Shown here one piece after another: positions 24,685-33,393 of a stretch of 56,255 nt of DNA (position 1 is its first letter; each line of letters starts with the position of its first letter). The position numbers and the translations under genes are program-made. Where the stretch lies: positions 176,686-232,940 of the forward strand of contig NZ_HE611052.1 of NCBI RefSeq assembly GCF_000285575.1. The letters are read 5' to 3'. Under the pieces are notes generated by a model. It was not told the origin of the DNA and made no database searches. It saw only the letters and a list, made by a program, of their open reading frames with translations. This DNA is from Clostridium senegalense JC122 (GTDB lineage: Bacteria; Bacillota; Clostridia; Clostridiales; Clostridiaceae).

Positions 24685-26085
24685 CTATATTGATACTTTT
24701 TTTGTTCTTAATGTTGATGTTGTTGAATCTCCATTACTAGGAGTTTTAGTTCCTGCTGGAGTATCTATATAATTATTAGAAATAAAGTTTTTAACAAATT
24801 CATCTTTTAATACTGCATCTATTTCACCTGCTATAATTTCTTTAGTAGATCCTTCTTCAACTTTTAGCATTTTTCTAACTAAGTTTTGAGCCATTTCACC
24901 ATTAACCTTTTCTTTAATTACTTCATCAACTGTTTTATTAAACTCAACTTTCTTATTATTTTCTATAGCTTCATGTGCTTTTTTTGCAACGTCTACTATA
25001 TCCATTTCGCCACTAATTTCTAAGGCTTCCTTAACTTTTATCAAAGTATCTTTAGCTTCTACTGCTGCTTTAACTTCTTCCATTTCACCAGCTATCTTAT
25101 CTGTTGTAAGTCCCATTTCTCCTAATACTTGTGCATATGTTACTTGGCCAGTTTGAAGTAATCCTTTTAAATTTTTCATTAATTCTTCAAATGTCATATT
25201 TTTATTTCCTCCTTCATTCATTTCTCCTGTTGTTATAGGTTCAAAAATTCTTCGCTCTGCAACTTCTGTTTTATCTCCTAACACAACTTGATTATTGTTT
25301 ATTGTAAATGGAATACTATATAGCTTTGTAGGTAAGTTTTGTTGTTCATATTCAACTATAATTGTACTATCATCATATCTAACACTTCTCACCCAAACAT
25401 AACTACCATTTCCATTAGCATTAAAATAAACTTTAGCTGCTTCTCTTAAATCTTCTTTAAGTTTTTCAAAAGAACCATCTAACTGTTCTCCTTTTGCATG
25501 CTCATTTATATCTTCCATTTCCATACCAACTATTTTAGTCGGCATTCCTGGTCTGTGTAGTGGTGTCCAATCAATTGATAATGGATTATAACCCACTACT
25601 TCTATTTCTCCTTTAGCTCCCTTTTTAATCTTAGGATATCCAAATATACTTACTTCTTTTATTCTACCTGTTCTAAGCCATCTTTTAAGATTGGTCGCAT
25701 CAGCATCTATAAGTCCTCTAAAATAAGCTTTATCACCTTTCATTTCTGCACCTATCCATGATGTAGCAGGTGGAACAAACTCTGTGCTTATATTTTCAGC
25801 TTTTTGATGTCCCAAAAATCCATTTAAAGTATTTGAATTAGTGTAGTCAACTATATCCTTTAAACTTTTAGTTGTATAATTCCATCCTCTTTTGCTTTTA
25901 GTTGCTGGTATTTCAACAACTACTTCTAAAGGATCTTTATCCATAGCTTTCATTGTCTCTACATCTACACCATTAGCCAAAGGTATATCACTCGGTTTTA
26001 CATTTGATATAGTAGCATTAAGTAAATCCATTTCACCTGTAAGTATTTCTTCTGCCATTTCTCCTATAGGAATTTGTACATCCAT
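24685..26085 (-). CDS. Prohead protease fused to scaffold, XkdF-like, with repeated G-E-M
   Basis: The 466 residues (start at the ATG after GGGAGGTG) contain an N-terminal protease domain (about 20-200) of the XkdF/S78-like type with probable catalytic H93 in LGHQ and S146 in EVSIFG. A variable linker follows, and then a helical scaffold-like tail (about 295-430). G-E-M occurs at 8, 17, 287, 322, 333, 359 and 396, and G-E-I at 420. The regular recurrence in both propeptide and scaffold suggests self-processing sites. No separate scaffold gene is seen, so this protein probably does both jobs. Confidence 0.85.
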   Translation of the reverse strand: MDVQIPIGEMAEEILTGEMDLLNATISNVKPSDIPLANGVDVETMKAMDKDPLEVVVEIPATKSKRGWNYTTKSLKDIVDYTNSNTLNGFLGHQKAENISTEFVPPATSWIGAEMKGDKAYFRGLIDADATNLKRWLRTGRIKEVSIFGYPKIKKGAKGEIEVVGYNPLSIDWTPLHRPGMPTKIVGMEMEDINEHAKGEQLDGSFEKLKEDLREAAKVYFNANGNGSYVWVRSVRYDDSTIIVEYEQQNLPTKLYSIPFTINNNQVVLGDKTEVAERRIFEPITTGEMNEGGNKNMTFEELMKNLKGLLQTGQVTYAQVLGEMGLTTDKIAGEMEEVKAAVEAKDTLIKVKEALEISGEMDIVDVAKKAHEAIENNKKVEFNKTVDEVIKEKVNGEMAQNLVRKMLKVEEGSTKEIIAGEIDAVLKDEFVKNFISNNYIDTPAGTKTPSNGDSTTSTLRTKKVSI

Positions 26086-26092
26086 CTTACTT

Positions 26093-26485
26093 TCACCTCC
26101 CTTCAACTCGACTTTTTAAAGTATTACTCATGTTTCTAGTTACTTTTTCAGTTAATTCATCAATATTTGTTTCATTTTTATTAGTAAATATTGATTTATT
26201 ATCTCTAATTACTTGATGTAATCCTAAAGCTATTTCATTTACTATAGTTTCTTCATCACTATTTAATAAATCTAAACTTCTTTCTTTTACTATTCCATGT
26301 ATTAATTCATGCAAAAATGTTTGTTCCTGACCTTGTTTATCTTGTACTTGATTATTAATTTTAATTTGATGAAATTCAAAATCTATCATTCCCTTACACT
26401 CGCATCTGTCAACTACAAGTACTTGATTTGATATTATTATTTTATAGTCACTTGAACCTATTCTCACATTATCCAAAACATCCAT
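26093..26485 (-). CDS. Zinc metallopeptidase-like protein, HExxH
   Basis: The 130-residue protein has a gluzincin-like H59-E60-L-I-H63 in the helix TFLHELIHGIV, with a possible third ligand in E-E-T-I-V-N-E-I-A. It starts at the ATG after GAAGGTG; a longer frame to 26524 lacks support. Such proteins are frequent beside head genes in clostridial phages, but their substrate is unknown. It may be a processing factor or an ImmA-type regulator. Confidence 0.75.
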   Translation of the reverse strand: MDVLDNVRIGSSDYKIIISNQVLVVDRCECKGMIDFEFHQIKINNQVQDKQGQEQTFLHELIHGIVKERSLDLLNSDEETIVNEIALGLHQVIRDNKSIFTNKNETNIDELTEKVTRNMSNTLKSRVEGR

Positions 26486-26570
26486 AACACACCTTCTTTC
26501 TGTTATACTTAAATTGTAGTACATGCTTTCTAAATTTAATCTCTACTAAATTTGGAAGGAGGTGATTTTT

Positions 26571-26696
26571 ATGACAAAAGGTAAATGTACAGAAAAGCCT
26601 GCTAGAAAAGGCCCAATGACAGTAAAAGTAAAAGGATATACTAAAAGCGATGGAACAAAAGTAGATCCTCATAAAAGACATACTCCTAAAGACTAA
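26571..26696 (+). CDS. 41-residue basic protein on the opposite strand
   Basis: A near-perfect ribosome site GGAAGGAGGTGA lies seven bases before the ATG. The product is rich in lysine, with a central M-T-V-K-V-K-G-Y-T-K and the tail D-P-H-K-R-H-T-P-K-D. It is the only plus-strand gene within the structural operon. Its sequence style recalls a family of tiny phage/host proteins in clostridia, without known function. A hairpin at 26735-26762 could end its transcript. Confidence 0.7.
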   Translation: MTKGKCTEKPARKGPMTVKVKGYTKSDGTKVDPHKRHTPKD

Positions 26697-26734
26697 TTAC
26701 ATTTGCATGTACTACTTTAATTTTACAAATAATA

Positions 26735-26762
26735 AAAGCACCCAGACTTCTCTAAGTGCTTA
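26735..26762. terminator. Hairpin between the small plus-strand gene and the MuF-like gene
   Basis: AAGCAC (26736-26741) pairs with GTGCTT (26756-26761), with a possible inner AGA/TCT. It lies 40 bp beyond the plus-strand stop and just after the minus-strand MuF-like gene, so it could end either transcript. Confidence 0.5.
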
Positions 26763-26794
26763 ATTAACCTCTATATTCAATTTTTATATAGTAA

Positions 26795-27802
26795 CTAAGT
26801 AATATATTTCTTATAAACATTTTGATACCAACTTTCTAAACTTGGTTCACTCATAGGATTTGCTTGCCACCTTTTAAGTCTTTGTACAAAATCTTTTGGT
26901 TTTTCAGTTACAGTAATTACAGTACATAAGCAATTAGGATGAAATGGATAGCTTGGAGCATTCTCTACTGGATAAACACCACTCCCCAAGCCATAATCAT
27001 CTACACCACATATTGCATCACACATATCTGGCTTAGGATGTGTATTAGACAGTATGTACTTTATACCTTTAGCTGCAGGATTGACACTAGCTGATATCAA
27101 TGTTCCTTCTCCATATGCTGCGGTCATTTTTGTTCTTGCAAGCCTTAAAGATTCATAACTAATATCTGAAGGTACTCTATTTCCTATTCTTTTTATCATA
27201 TTAGGATAATCATCAACTAATGTTTTTTTACCCTTTAAAACATATTGGTCTAACATTCTAGCAGTCTTAACACAATCTTGTCCTTCTGCTACTGCTCCTT
27301 GAATTATAGTAGTCATAGTATTTCTATACTTTTCAGCTTTAGACCATATATTATCTGAAAGATATAATCCTTCTTTTGTTCTATTCCATATTGCTTCTAC
27401 TGCTTTTTCATTAGTTCTAAAATACATTTTTTCAATAATTGGTTTTTCTATTTTTTTTACTCCTGTTTTTTCTATTCCATTGATTAAAATAGCTTTAGAA
27501 TACCCTGTCGCAGCTTCTATATTAGCTTCACTATATTTTTTAAAATTGTTAATTAATTTCTTTTTAAGTATCCATTCACTCTGACTTAATACAAGATACA
27601 TTTGTTCTAATCTCTTTTTATTAAAAGGTGATAATCCTTCTTTTTTTAATTGCTTAGATATATTATTAGTAAGCCTTATATATATTTCTCTAATTTCTAA
27701 GTCTTGTTGAAATCTTAAATCTATAAATCTCTTTCTAGATTTCAATGCCCATATTTTATAATCTCCTGCTATTGATTTTAATTCATCTATTTCTTTACTC
27801 AT
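26795..27802 (-). CDS. Minor head protein, MuF/SPP1 gp7-like
   Basis: The 335-residue protein has a helical N-terminal half and a C-terminal Mu F-like domain ending in the signature Y-P-F-H-P-N-C-L-C-T-V-I-T-V. It is taken into the prohead with the portal and may help DNA ejection. Its start overlaps the end of a small frame that fills the gap after the portal gene. Confidence 0.9.
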   Translation of the reverse strand: MSKEIDELKSIAGDYKIWALKSRKRFIDLRFQQDLEIREIYIRLTNNISKQLKKEGLSPFNKKRLEQMYLVLSQSEWILKKKLINNFKKYSEANIEAATGYSKAILINGIEKTGVKKIEKPIIEKMYFRTNEKAVEAIWNRTKEGLYLSDNIWSKAEKYRNTMTTIIQGAVAEGQDCVKTARMLDQYVLKGKKTLVDDYPNMIKRIGNRVPSDISYESLRLARTKMTAAYGEGTLISASVNPAAKGIKYILSNTHPKPDMCDAICGVDDYGLGSGVYPVENAPSYPFHPNCLCTVITVTEKPKDFVQRLKRWQANPMSEPSLESWYQNVYKKYIT

Positions 27803-27923
27803 TATTTTTATAGCTCCACAAATTTTTAAAATTTTCCAAAGTACTTAATCTCAATATACCTTTTATAACTTTTAAAAAGAGAAATACTATTTGTTTTAAA
27901 TCTCTAAATACGTCACTTAACAT
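27795..27923 (-). CDS. Small coupled frame between portal and MuF-like genes, 42 residues
   Basis: The frame starts at the ATG overlapping the portal end (27923) and stops inside the first codons of the next gene (ATGAGTAA), so all three genes could be translated as a chain. The product is a lysine-rich amphipathic helix (F-L-F-L-K-V-I-K-G-I-L-R). There is no clear ribosome site. It may be only a spacer whose translation keeps the ribosomes coupled. Confidence 0.4.
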   Translation of the reverse strand: MLSDVFRDLKQIVFLFLKVIKGILRLSTLENFKNLWSYKNNE

Positions 27924-29403
27924 TCTTATTTAATTCCTCATCAATTTCTTCTTTCTCTTCTTCTAATCCTGATGCATCATCAAGCCTATACCTTAACATT
28001 TTTGTTTTAATTATTTTTTCTCTTTCACCAACTATCTCAGGATCATCACTAATATATTCATTCATTGTATCTACATATTGGGCAAAGAAGTTTACTGCTG
28101 ACTCTTCACTTATAAAACCACCTGTTAATGCTTTGTCTAATGCATTGCTTATCTTTTCTAATGTTTCTGATAGTTCTTTACTATCTTTAGGATTGACTTC
28201 ATCCCAACCTAATGTAGAACTATAAGATGTAAAATTTATACCAGTTGATTGCGAAGACATTACTAATATCATTCTTGCTAATGTTTGCCATTGTTCTGTA
28301 AATTGCTCTCGCTTACGTCTTATTTTATTTACCATAATAGGCATTTGTTCTTTTACACTAGCTAATGCGCTAGGTGTATGAACTCCAAATATAAACTCAG
28401 GAGTTTCTGATACATCAACTATACAATAAAATAAAAGTTTTAATAATATCTGTGCATCTCCTGTTGCACTATTAACTTCTATAAAAGAGGCATCTTCTCC
28501 ATCAGCTAAAAATAATATTTCATGACCATCAAGATTTATTTTTCCACCATCTTTAGCAAATTTAACAGGATCCTCTACTCCAAAATTATTTCTTAAGAAT
28601 CCCGTGACATCTTTTAACTTCATCTTCAACTTAGGTGTACTATGCATTTTACTTCCTTTTAAAGCATGCATCATAACATCATGGTAAGCCTTAATTAATG
28701 GTTCTATTGGTTCTATATCGCTTTGCCCATATTTCATAGTTTCGTCTGGCTCATTTTTAAAATGAATTATAGGTATAAATCTCCAAGTATTAGGTATTTC
28801 TCCTGGTTCTATGCCTTCTGGAATGTCCCCTTCAATTTCTATAATCCTACTTTCAGCAGTTATACTTTGTTTAATCTTAGCTTTCTTTTTGTTTCCTTCT
28901 AAATCCATCCACCCTTGTTCACTTTTTAAAATATATGCTATAGGCTCTTTAGTTGTTGGATTTAATATAATATCATTTATCTCTTCTGGAGGAATTATAT
29001 TATAGATTAATCTTATTGGTTTATCTGGGTATAAAGGATTTTCTCTTTCTTCTCTTGTAATCCATACATAACAATCTCCTAACTTTAAAGCATCATTATG
29101 TGTTCTTAACAGTTTTGAAGTATTGTCCAATATAAAATCATCTAATATAGGTTGTGCATTTTCATCCTCTGTTGTAAAATTAGGAACTCCCATGAACCCT
29201 ACAGTAGAATTTATAATAGGTTTTACAAATGCTGCTCCTAGCTTATATTCATCTTTTTTATTATTATAAAGTTTTCTTGCTACTTCATAATTAACTTTAC
29301 TTGAGTTTAAAGAGTACATTCCTCCATAGGTTCCTCCTTCTACTCTCATCATTTCCCCAGTAGGTTTATTAAGTAATTTATTTAAAAATTGCTTTATCCC
29401 CAT
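27913..29403 (-). CDS. Portal protein (SPP1 gp6/XkdE-type)
   Basis: The 496-residue protein forms the dodecameric DNA gate. It has LGDCYVWITRE, I-P-P-E-E-I-N-D-I and the conserved C-terminal half with SALASVKEQM. The N-terminal G16-E-M18 matches the G-E-M tripeptides of the protease and capsid, pointing to removal of the first 17 residues during maturation. Its start overlaps the terminase stop. Confidence 0.93.
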   Translation of the reverse strand: MGIKQFLNKLLNKPTGEMMRVEGGTYGGMYSLNSSKVNYEVARKLYNNKKDEYKLGAAFVKPIINSTVGFMGVPNFTTEDENAQPILDDFILDNTSKLLRTHNDALKLGDCYVWITREERENPLYPDKPIRLIYNIIPPEEINDIILNPTTKEPIAYILKSEQGWMDLEGNKKKAKIKQSITAESRIIEIEGDIPEGIEPGEIPNTWRFIPIIHFKNEPDETMKYGQSDIEPIEPLIKAYHDVMMHALKGSKMHSTPKLKMKLKDVTGFLRNNFGVEDPVKFAKDGGKINLDGHEILFLADGEDASFIEVNSATGDAQILLKLLFYCIVDVSETPEFIFGVHTPSALASVKEQMPIMVNKIRRKREQFTEQWQTLARMILVMSSQSTGINFTSYSSTLGWDEVNPKDSKELSETLEKISNALDKALTGGFISEESAVNFFAQYVDTMNEYISDDPEIVGEREKIIKTKMLRYRLDDASGLEEEKEEIDEELNKNVK

Positions 29404-30803
29404 ATTCTTCCTCCTTTCAATAAAGATAATTCTGTATTTCTATTTTCAGCAAATGAATATATAACTGCATCTGCTCTATCTGGTGATTCTCCTATTCTTT
29501 TTTTCATTTCTTTCTTGCTTTCAATTTGTATTCTGCCTTTTGAATCTATGCTATATTTTCTATTTGATAATTGTTTTATTAATTTATCATCATTAGGAAG
29601 TTGTATCGTTGGTTCTCTTCCTTGTAGATAATTACTTAAGTTTTCATCTAATTCTTGTCTTACTACATCCCACATTTCTGACGCTTTATTATAGTAATTA
29701 CTTTTTTCTATAGCATCAGAACCATTTTGAATAGGTATTATTTCATATTTTAAATTTTCTTGGTATACTACTTCTTTTAATCTATCAGTAACTCCCGCTC
29801 CTAATCCATCATCATCTGTTTTTATTTTAACTTTATTTATTTGTCCATATATATTTTTAAATTTATCTACTGCTCTTAATATGCAACCTGCTGTTTCCAT
29901 TGTACTTTGTTTTGAATAAGTTAATAAATCAAATACTTTTCCCCCTATTCTTGGCGCTATTATTGTTTCATCAGCACCATATCTAGCAATATCGGCACCT
30001 ATATTTAATATATAATCATTATTTATATTTACTTCTTTCATAGTTGCCATTTCAACTGCTTCTAATGATATTAATGAATCACTTTCACCCTTAGGGAATT
30101 CACCTAATACTCTTACTCGCCATGGATCAGAACCTTCATGGTACTTTCTTTTAAGCATTTCTATATTTTCTTTTGATGTTCTAGGACTTTCCATAGACGA
30201 TACTTTGAATGTTTTATATAAGTCTCTATCTCTATTATGGCTATCATAGAAAGTTCCTGATGTTCTTGTTGGATTTCCACATAAAAGAAGTTTGTTTTCT
30301 GCACCTGATAAAGTTCCTAATATAGCTTCCATTATAGGGTCTGCTACACCTGAAGCCTCATCTACAACAAATAACATATAATCTTCATGAAACCCTTGCA
30401 TATTTTCCGGTCTAGTTGCCGTCTTAGCAGTTGCCCACCAACGTTCACTATACCCTTTCATATATATTTTCGTTTTGGTCCACTCTAACATTTGTTCAAC
30501 TTTAGAACCTACTAACCATTTTGCTACTTCTGCCCATAAAACATCATATAATTGTTGCCTTGTTGGTGCCGTAGCTACTACTTTAGGAAATGGTCTTGTA
30601 AGCAGATACCAAACTATAACTATACTTTCTAGTCCTGTTTTTCCTACTCCTTGTCCTGAACGAACACTAACTTTTGGGTAATTTGCTATAGACATAAGTA
30701 CATCTGATTGCCATTTATCGGCTTTAAAACCTAACATATCTTCTGCAAACCATACTGGATTATCCCAATAATTATCAATCAATGTTATTAAAGCCTTATT
30801 CAT
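29394..30803 (-). CDS. terL: Terminase large subunit
   Basis: The 469-residue packaging motor has an N-terminal ATPase with Walker A RSGQGVGKT (49-56) and Walker B L-F-V-V-D148-E149, followed by the C-terminal RNase H-like nuclease starting near N-I-G-A-D-I-A-R-Y-G. It overlaps TerS by eight bases and the portal by ten, the normal packaging order. Confidence 0.96.
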   Translation of the reverse strand: MNKALITLIDNYWDNPVWFAEDMLGFKADKWQSDVLMSIANYPKVSVRSGQGVGKTGLESIVIVWYLLTRPFPKVVATAPTRQQLYDVLWAEVAKWLVGSKVEQMLEWTKTKIYMKGYSERWWATAKTATRPENMQGFHEDYMLFVVDEASGVADPIMEAILGTLSGAENKLLLCGNPTRTSGTFYDSHNRDRDLYKTFKVSSMESPRTSKENIEMLKRKYHEGSDPWRVRVLGEFPKGESDSLISLEAVEMATMKEVNINNDYILNIGADIARYGADETIIAPRIGGKVFDLLTYSKQSTMETAGCILRAVDKFKNIYGQINKVKIKTDDDGLGAGVTDRLKEVVYQENLKYEIIPIQNGSDAIEKSNYYNKASEMWDVVRQELDENLSNYLQGREPTIQLPNDDKLIKQLSNRKYSIDSKGRIQIESKKEMKKRIGESPDRADAVIYSFAENRNTELSLLKGGRIWG

Positions 30804-31728
30804 TTTTACTACCTCTTTTAGTTGCTATAGCTTCAATAGCTTTAACCCAATCCTCTGCATTATTATTTTTATTATCACCTTTTATATTTTTTATTTCTAA
30901 TTCAATCTTAGAATTTTGAAGCTTCTTATTCTCAATATTAAGCTTTATCTTTTCTTCATCTGATAGTAAGTTACAATGCTTAGTTAAAAAATCTAAAGCT
31001 TTCATTTTATCAGCAAGTTTAATTTTTATTCCATCTTTTCCTTGACTTACTTCGGTAATTAGTGTTCCATCTACTCTGATACTTTCATTTGGCTTTACAT
31101 AACTATATTTTCTCGTCCTTATATTACCATCTTCATCATACTGTATATTTCCATTTTCATCTCTTATTGCAAATTCCTCTTGTCCAAATGTTACATAATC
31201 AGTTATATCTGCAAATGCTATATCAATATACTTCTGTATTACACTTCTACTTAGAAATTCTTTATTGCACTTAGCACCTATTAACTTATCTATTTGCTCC
31301 TTTATCTTATCATTTCCTAGCAGTCTAGAACCATTTACCATTGCCGATTCATAAGTACATGTATAAGCTTTTAAATAAGCTTTAGTTGCATTCATACACT
31401 TAACATATAAAACACAAAAGAGCCTTTGCTTATCAGTAAGTTCAGTATTCTCTAATACCTCTTTTACTTCTTCTGCAATTGGCTCTTTTTTTACCTTATT
31501 TGTTTTATTAACTTTTCTTTTGGAACGTTCCGTATTCTTTACTACTTTCTTTTCATTTTGGAACGTTCCATTTAATTTATCGTTCCATTTATCTTTATTT
31601 TTCCACCCTCTAATTGTTCCAGGTGAAATCTTTAATATCTCTGCTATTTTAACTAAATCAATTTGACCATTATTTTCTTTATATATTTCAAATGCTTTAT
31701 CCCTATCTGGACTTCTTGTTCTTGCCAT
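30796..31728 (-). CDS. terS: Terminase small subunit
   Basis: The 310-residue DNA-recognition subunit has an N-terminal HTH (FEIYKENNGQIDLVKIAEIL and SPGTIRGWKNKDKW) followed by a Terminase_2 domain (L-T-D-K-Q-R-L-F-C, N-A-T-K-A-Y-L-K-A-Y). It is longer than most because of a lysine-rich linker near residues 53-82. That linker's DNA holds two GGAACGTTCC palindromes. GGTGGTGG precedes the start. Confidence 0.93.
   Translation of the reverse strand: MARTRSPDRDKAFEIYKENNGQIDLVKIAEILKISPGTIRGWKNKDKWNDKLNGTFQNEKKVVKNTERSKRKVNKTNKVKKEPIAEEVKEVLENTELTDKQRLFCVLYVKCMNATKAYLKAYTCTYESAMVNGSRLLGNDKIKEQIDKLIGAKCNKEFLSRSVIQKYIDIAFADITDYVTFGQEEFAIRDENGNIQYDEDGNIRTRKYSYVKPNESIRVDGTLITEVSQGKDGIKIKLADKMKALDFLTKHCNLLSDEEKIKLNIENKKLQNSKIELEIKNIKGDNKNNNAEDWVKAIEAIATKRGSKNE
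31522..31586. repeat. Two GGAACGTTCC palindromes and a half-site inside terS (pac-like)
   Basis: Identical 10-bp palindromes lie at 31522-31531 and 31560-31569, with CGTTCC at 31581-31586. They fall in the segment that codes for the TerS linker. Repeated TerS binding sites inside the terS gene are known from headful-packaging phages such as SPP1 and P22. The assignment is inferred. Confidence 0.45.
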
Positions 31729-31770
31729 ACCACCACCTCATTGTTAGCTATTTTATTTTTTTACATATTT

Positions 31771-31860
31771 AAAAGAGTCCTTATAAGAAGATACTGAAAA
31801 AATCCTTTTTACAAGGTTGTATTGATACCTTTTCAGTCACGTCCCTTATGGACTCTTTTT
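31771..31860 (-). terminator. Large nested hairpin between the two-gene cassette and terS
   Basis: Three layers of complementary arms occur: AAAAGAGTCC...GGACTCTTTT (outer, 15 pairs with a two-base bulge), ACTGAAAA (31793) with TTTTCAGT (31830-31837), and AAGGT with ACCT inside. The outer right arm overlaps the end of the membrane protein gene. It would end the cassette's transcript before the packaging genes, or act as an attenuator or small structured RNA. Confidence 0.65.
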
Positions 31861-32373
31861 GCTAATTATATTATTACTAAATGGTTTATTTGGATCTATT
31901 TCTTCAACTCCATTATTGTTAAATATATCTTCTTCATATTGTATTACAAGAAATATTTTCATCAAAAATGAAGCTACTCTAATTAAGCATAATAAAAAAC
32001 TTAAAAAAATCATAACAAATCCAGCAAATTCTACTTTTGACACAATACAATTATTATCAACTGAATACCCTAAATATAAACTATATATTATAACTAAAGT
32101 TCCAATCATTATTGATGCCATAAAGTACTCTACAATTAAATCTAAAAACTTTTTTTTATTTAGGAATTTCATTATAGGTTTTTGTGTTAATCCCACCAAA
32201 ACCGTAATTGCTGTTATAACAAATCCTATATAAGTTGATGAGAAAGTTATTGATGAATTTAAAATAAATTCTAATCTTATCACTTTATAAACCTCAGTTT
32301 TTGTTAACAAAATAATTATACCTATGACTACAGAAATGCCATATGGATAAATTCTTTCTAAAAACCTCCCCAT
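31846..32373 (-). CDS. Four-helix membrane protein of a two-gene cassette
   Basis: The 175-residue protein has four hydrophobic helices (about 10-27, 43-64, 82-106, 117-145) and a polar C-terminal tail with DPNKPFSNN. It begins 14 bases after the stop of the soluble partner gene; the start is the ATG after GAGGTGATTTG. It matches no phage structural protein. Paired with a soluble protein and located upstream of terS, it fits the plan of a membrane effector in an exclusion or abortive-infection pair. No motif proves this. Confidence 0.7.
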   Translation of the reverse strand: MGRFLERIYPYGISVVIGIIILLTKTEVYKVIRLEFILNSSITFSSTYIGFVITAITVLVGLTQKPIMKFLNKKKFLDLIVEYFMASIMIGTLVIIYSLYLGYSVDNNCIVSKVEFAGFVMIFLSFLLCLIRVASFLMKIFLVIQYEEDIFNNNGVEEIDPNKPFSNNIISKKSP

Positions 32374-32386
32374 CAAATCACCTCAC

Positions 32387-33283
32387 TTATTTAAATTCAC
32401 CATTTTCTAATCTTGTTAAGTACTTTGCCCTTAATCTTGGATACACTCTCTCATGTGTAAGAGGCATACCTCTATCAACATCAAAAATGTCTAAATCCTT
32501 TAATCTATCATCAAACAAATCTATCTTTTCAACTTTAGTATCATCTACATCCCTTACATTTGCTTTTAATTTTGTGGTCGCAACATTTTTATATAATTGA
32601 TTAATTGTTTCTTCTGATAATCCTGGTGCTAAACTTCTATCTCTCTTAGCATTCCCTACAGATATTTCTATTTTAACATTGGTACCACCAAATTTTAATA
32701 AATTATTTAATGTCTTTCCTAGTCCAGATTCTGTATCAATTCCATCCAAATCCTTCATTGCTAATCCTATTTCCATTTTCCTAAAAATCTTATTCTTATT
32801 TATTTTTTCTATGCCTTTTTTATTTTCAATTATTGGTTTTAACTTTATTTTAGGATTTTTATTTATACAATTGTTTAAATATTCTTCCACACCTGAAGGT
32901 GGGATAGCATTAAAATTTCTTTGTATACATAATACATAATTAATTTTATCATATAACATAGAGACTGATTCGCCTATATATTCTCCATCATCCAATTTAA
33001 ATATTTCATACGATCCATCGTCTTTTGCTAATCCAGGTGGTGCTATTTCTCTTAATCTTAACAACTGAACTTCCCATATAGAACTATTTTCATCAAAAAC
33101 AACGCTCTGAATTCTAGCTTTCTCTCCTCTATAAGGGTATGTAGTATCTTTTGAATTTATTCTGCTTGCTTTATCAAATATTGCATTCAAATTAAACTTT
33201 TTTTCTTTAATCTTTCCTGAATTTCCTTCTTCAACTTCACACCAAATTTCAAAATAATCAAATTGTACTGTTTTTTTGCTCAT
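32387..33283 (-). CDS. Soluble protein resembling DUF6731/DUF4747 families, cassette partner
   Basis: The 298-residue protein starts KKTVQFDYFEIWCE and includes a W-E-V-Q-L-L-R-L-R segment, an L-D-D-G-E-Y-I-G-E-S-V-S-M-L-Y-D block and VLCIQRNFNAIPPSGVEEYL. This pattern I associate with DUF6731/DUF4747 proteins found in phages and defence islands. The second half is charged and helical. It starts after TTTAGGAGG, which can pair with an upstream copy of its complement. The role is unknown; sensor or regulator of the membrane partner is a guess. Confidence 0.65.
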   Translation of the reverse strand: MSKKTVQFDYFEIWCEVEEGNSGKIKEKKFNLNAIFDKASRINSKDTTYPYRGEKARIQSVVFDENSSIWEVQLLRLREIAPPGLAKDDGSYEIFKLDDGEYIGESVSMLYDKINYVLCIQRNFNAIPPSGVEEYLNNCINKNPKIKLKPIIENKKGIEKINKNKIFRKMEIGLAMKDLDGIDTESGLGKTLNNLLKFGGTNVKIEISVGNAKRDRSLAPGLSEETINQLYKNVATTKLKANVRDVDDTKVEKIDLFDDRLKDLDIFDVDRGMPLTHERVYPRLRAKYLTRLENGEFK

Positions 33284-33290
33284 AATGATC

Positions 33291-33332
33291 CTCCTAAAGC
33301 ATGTTAATATAAATACTTCTACATTTTAGGAG
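33291..33332 (-). promoter_or_regulatory. Leader hairpin that can mask the cassette ribosome site
   Basis: On the minus strand CTCCTAAA at 33332-33325 is complementary to TTTAGGAG at 33298-33291, which is the ribosome site of the soluble protein gene. Eight pairs around a 26-nt loop would reduce translation unless opened. On the plus strand the same repeat followed by T5 looks like a terminator. Confidence 0.45.
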
Positions 33333-33393
33333 TTTTTCCTTCTTTTATTTACATTTTTATACTTATAAACTGATGGATTATATTTCATTTTCA

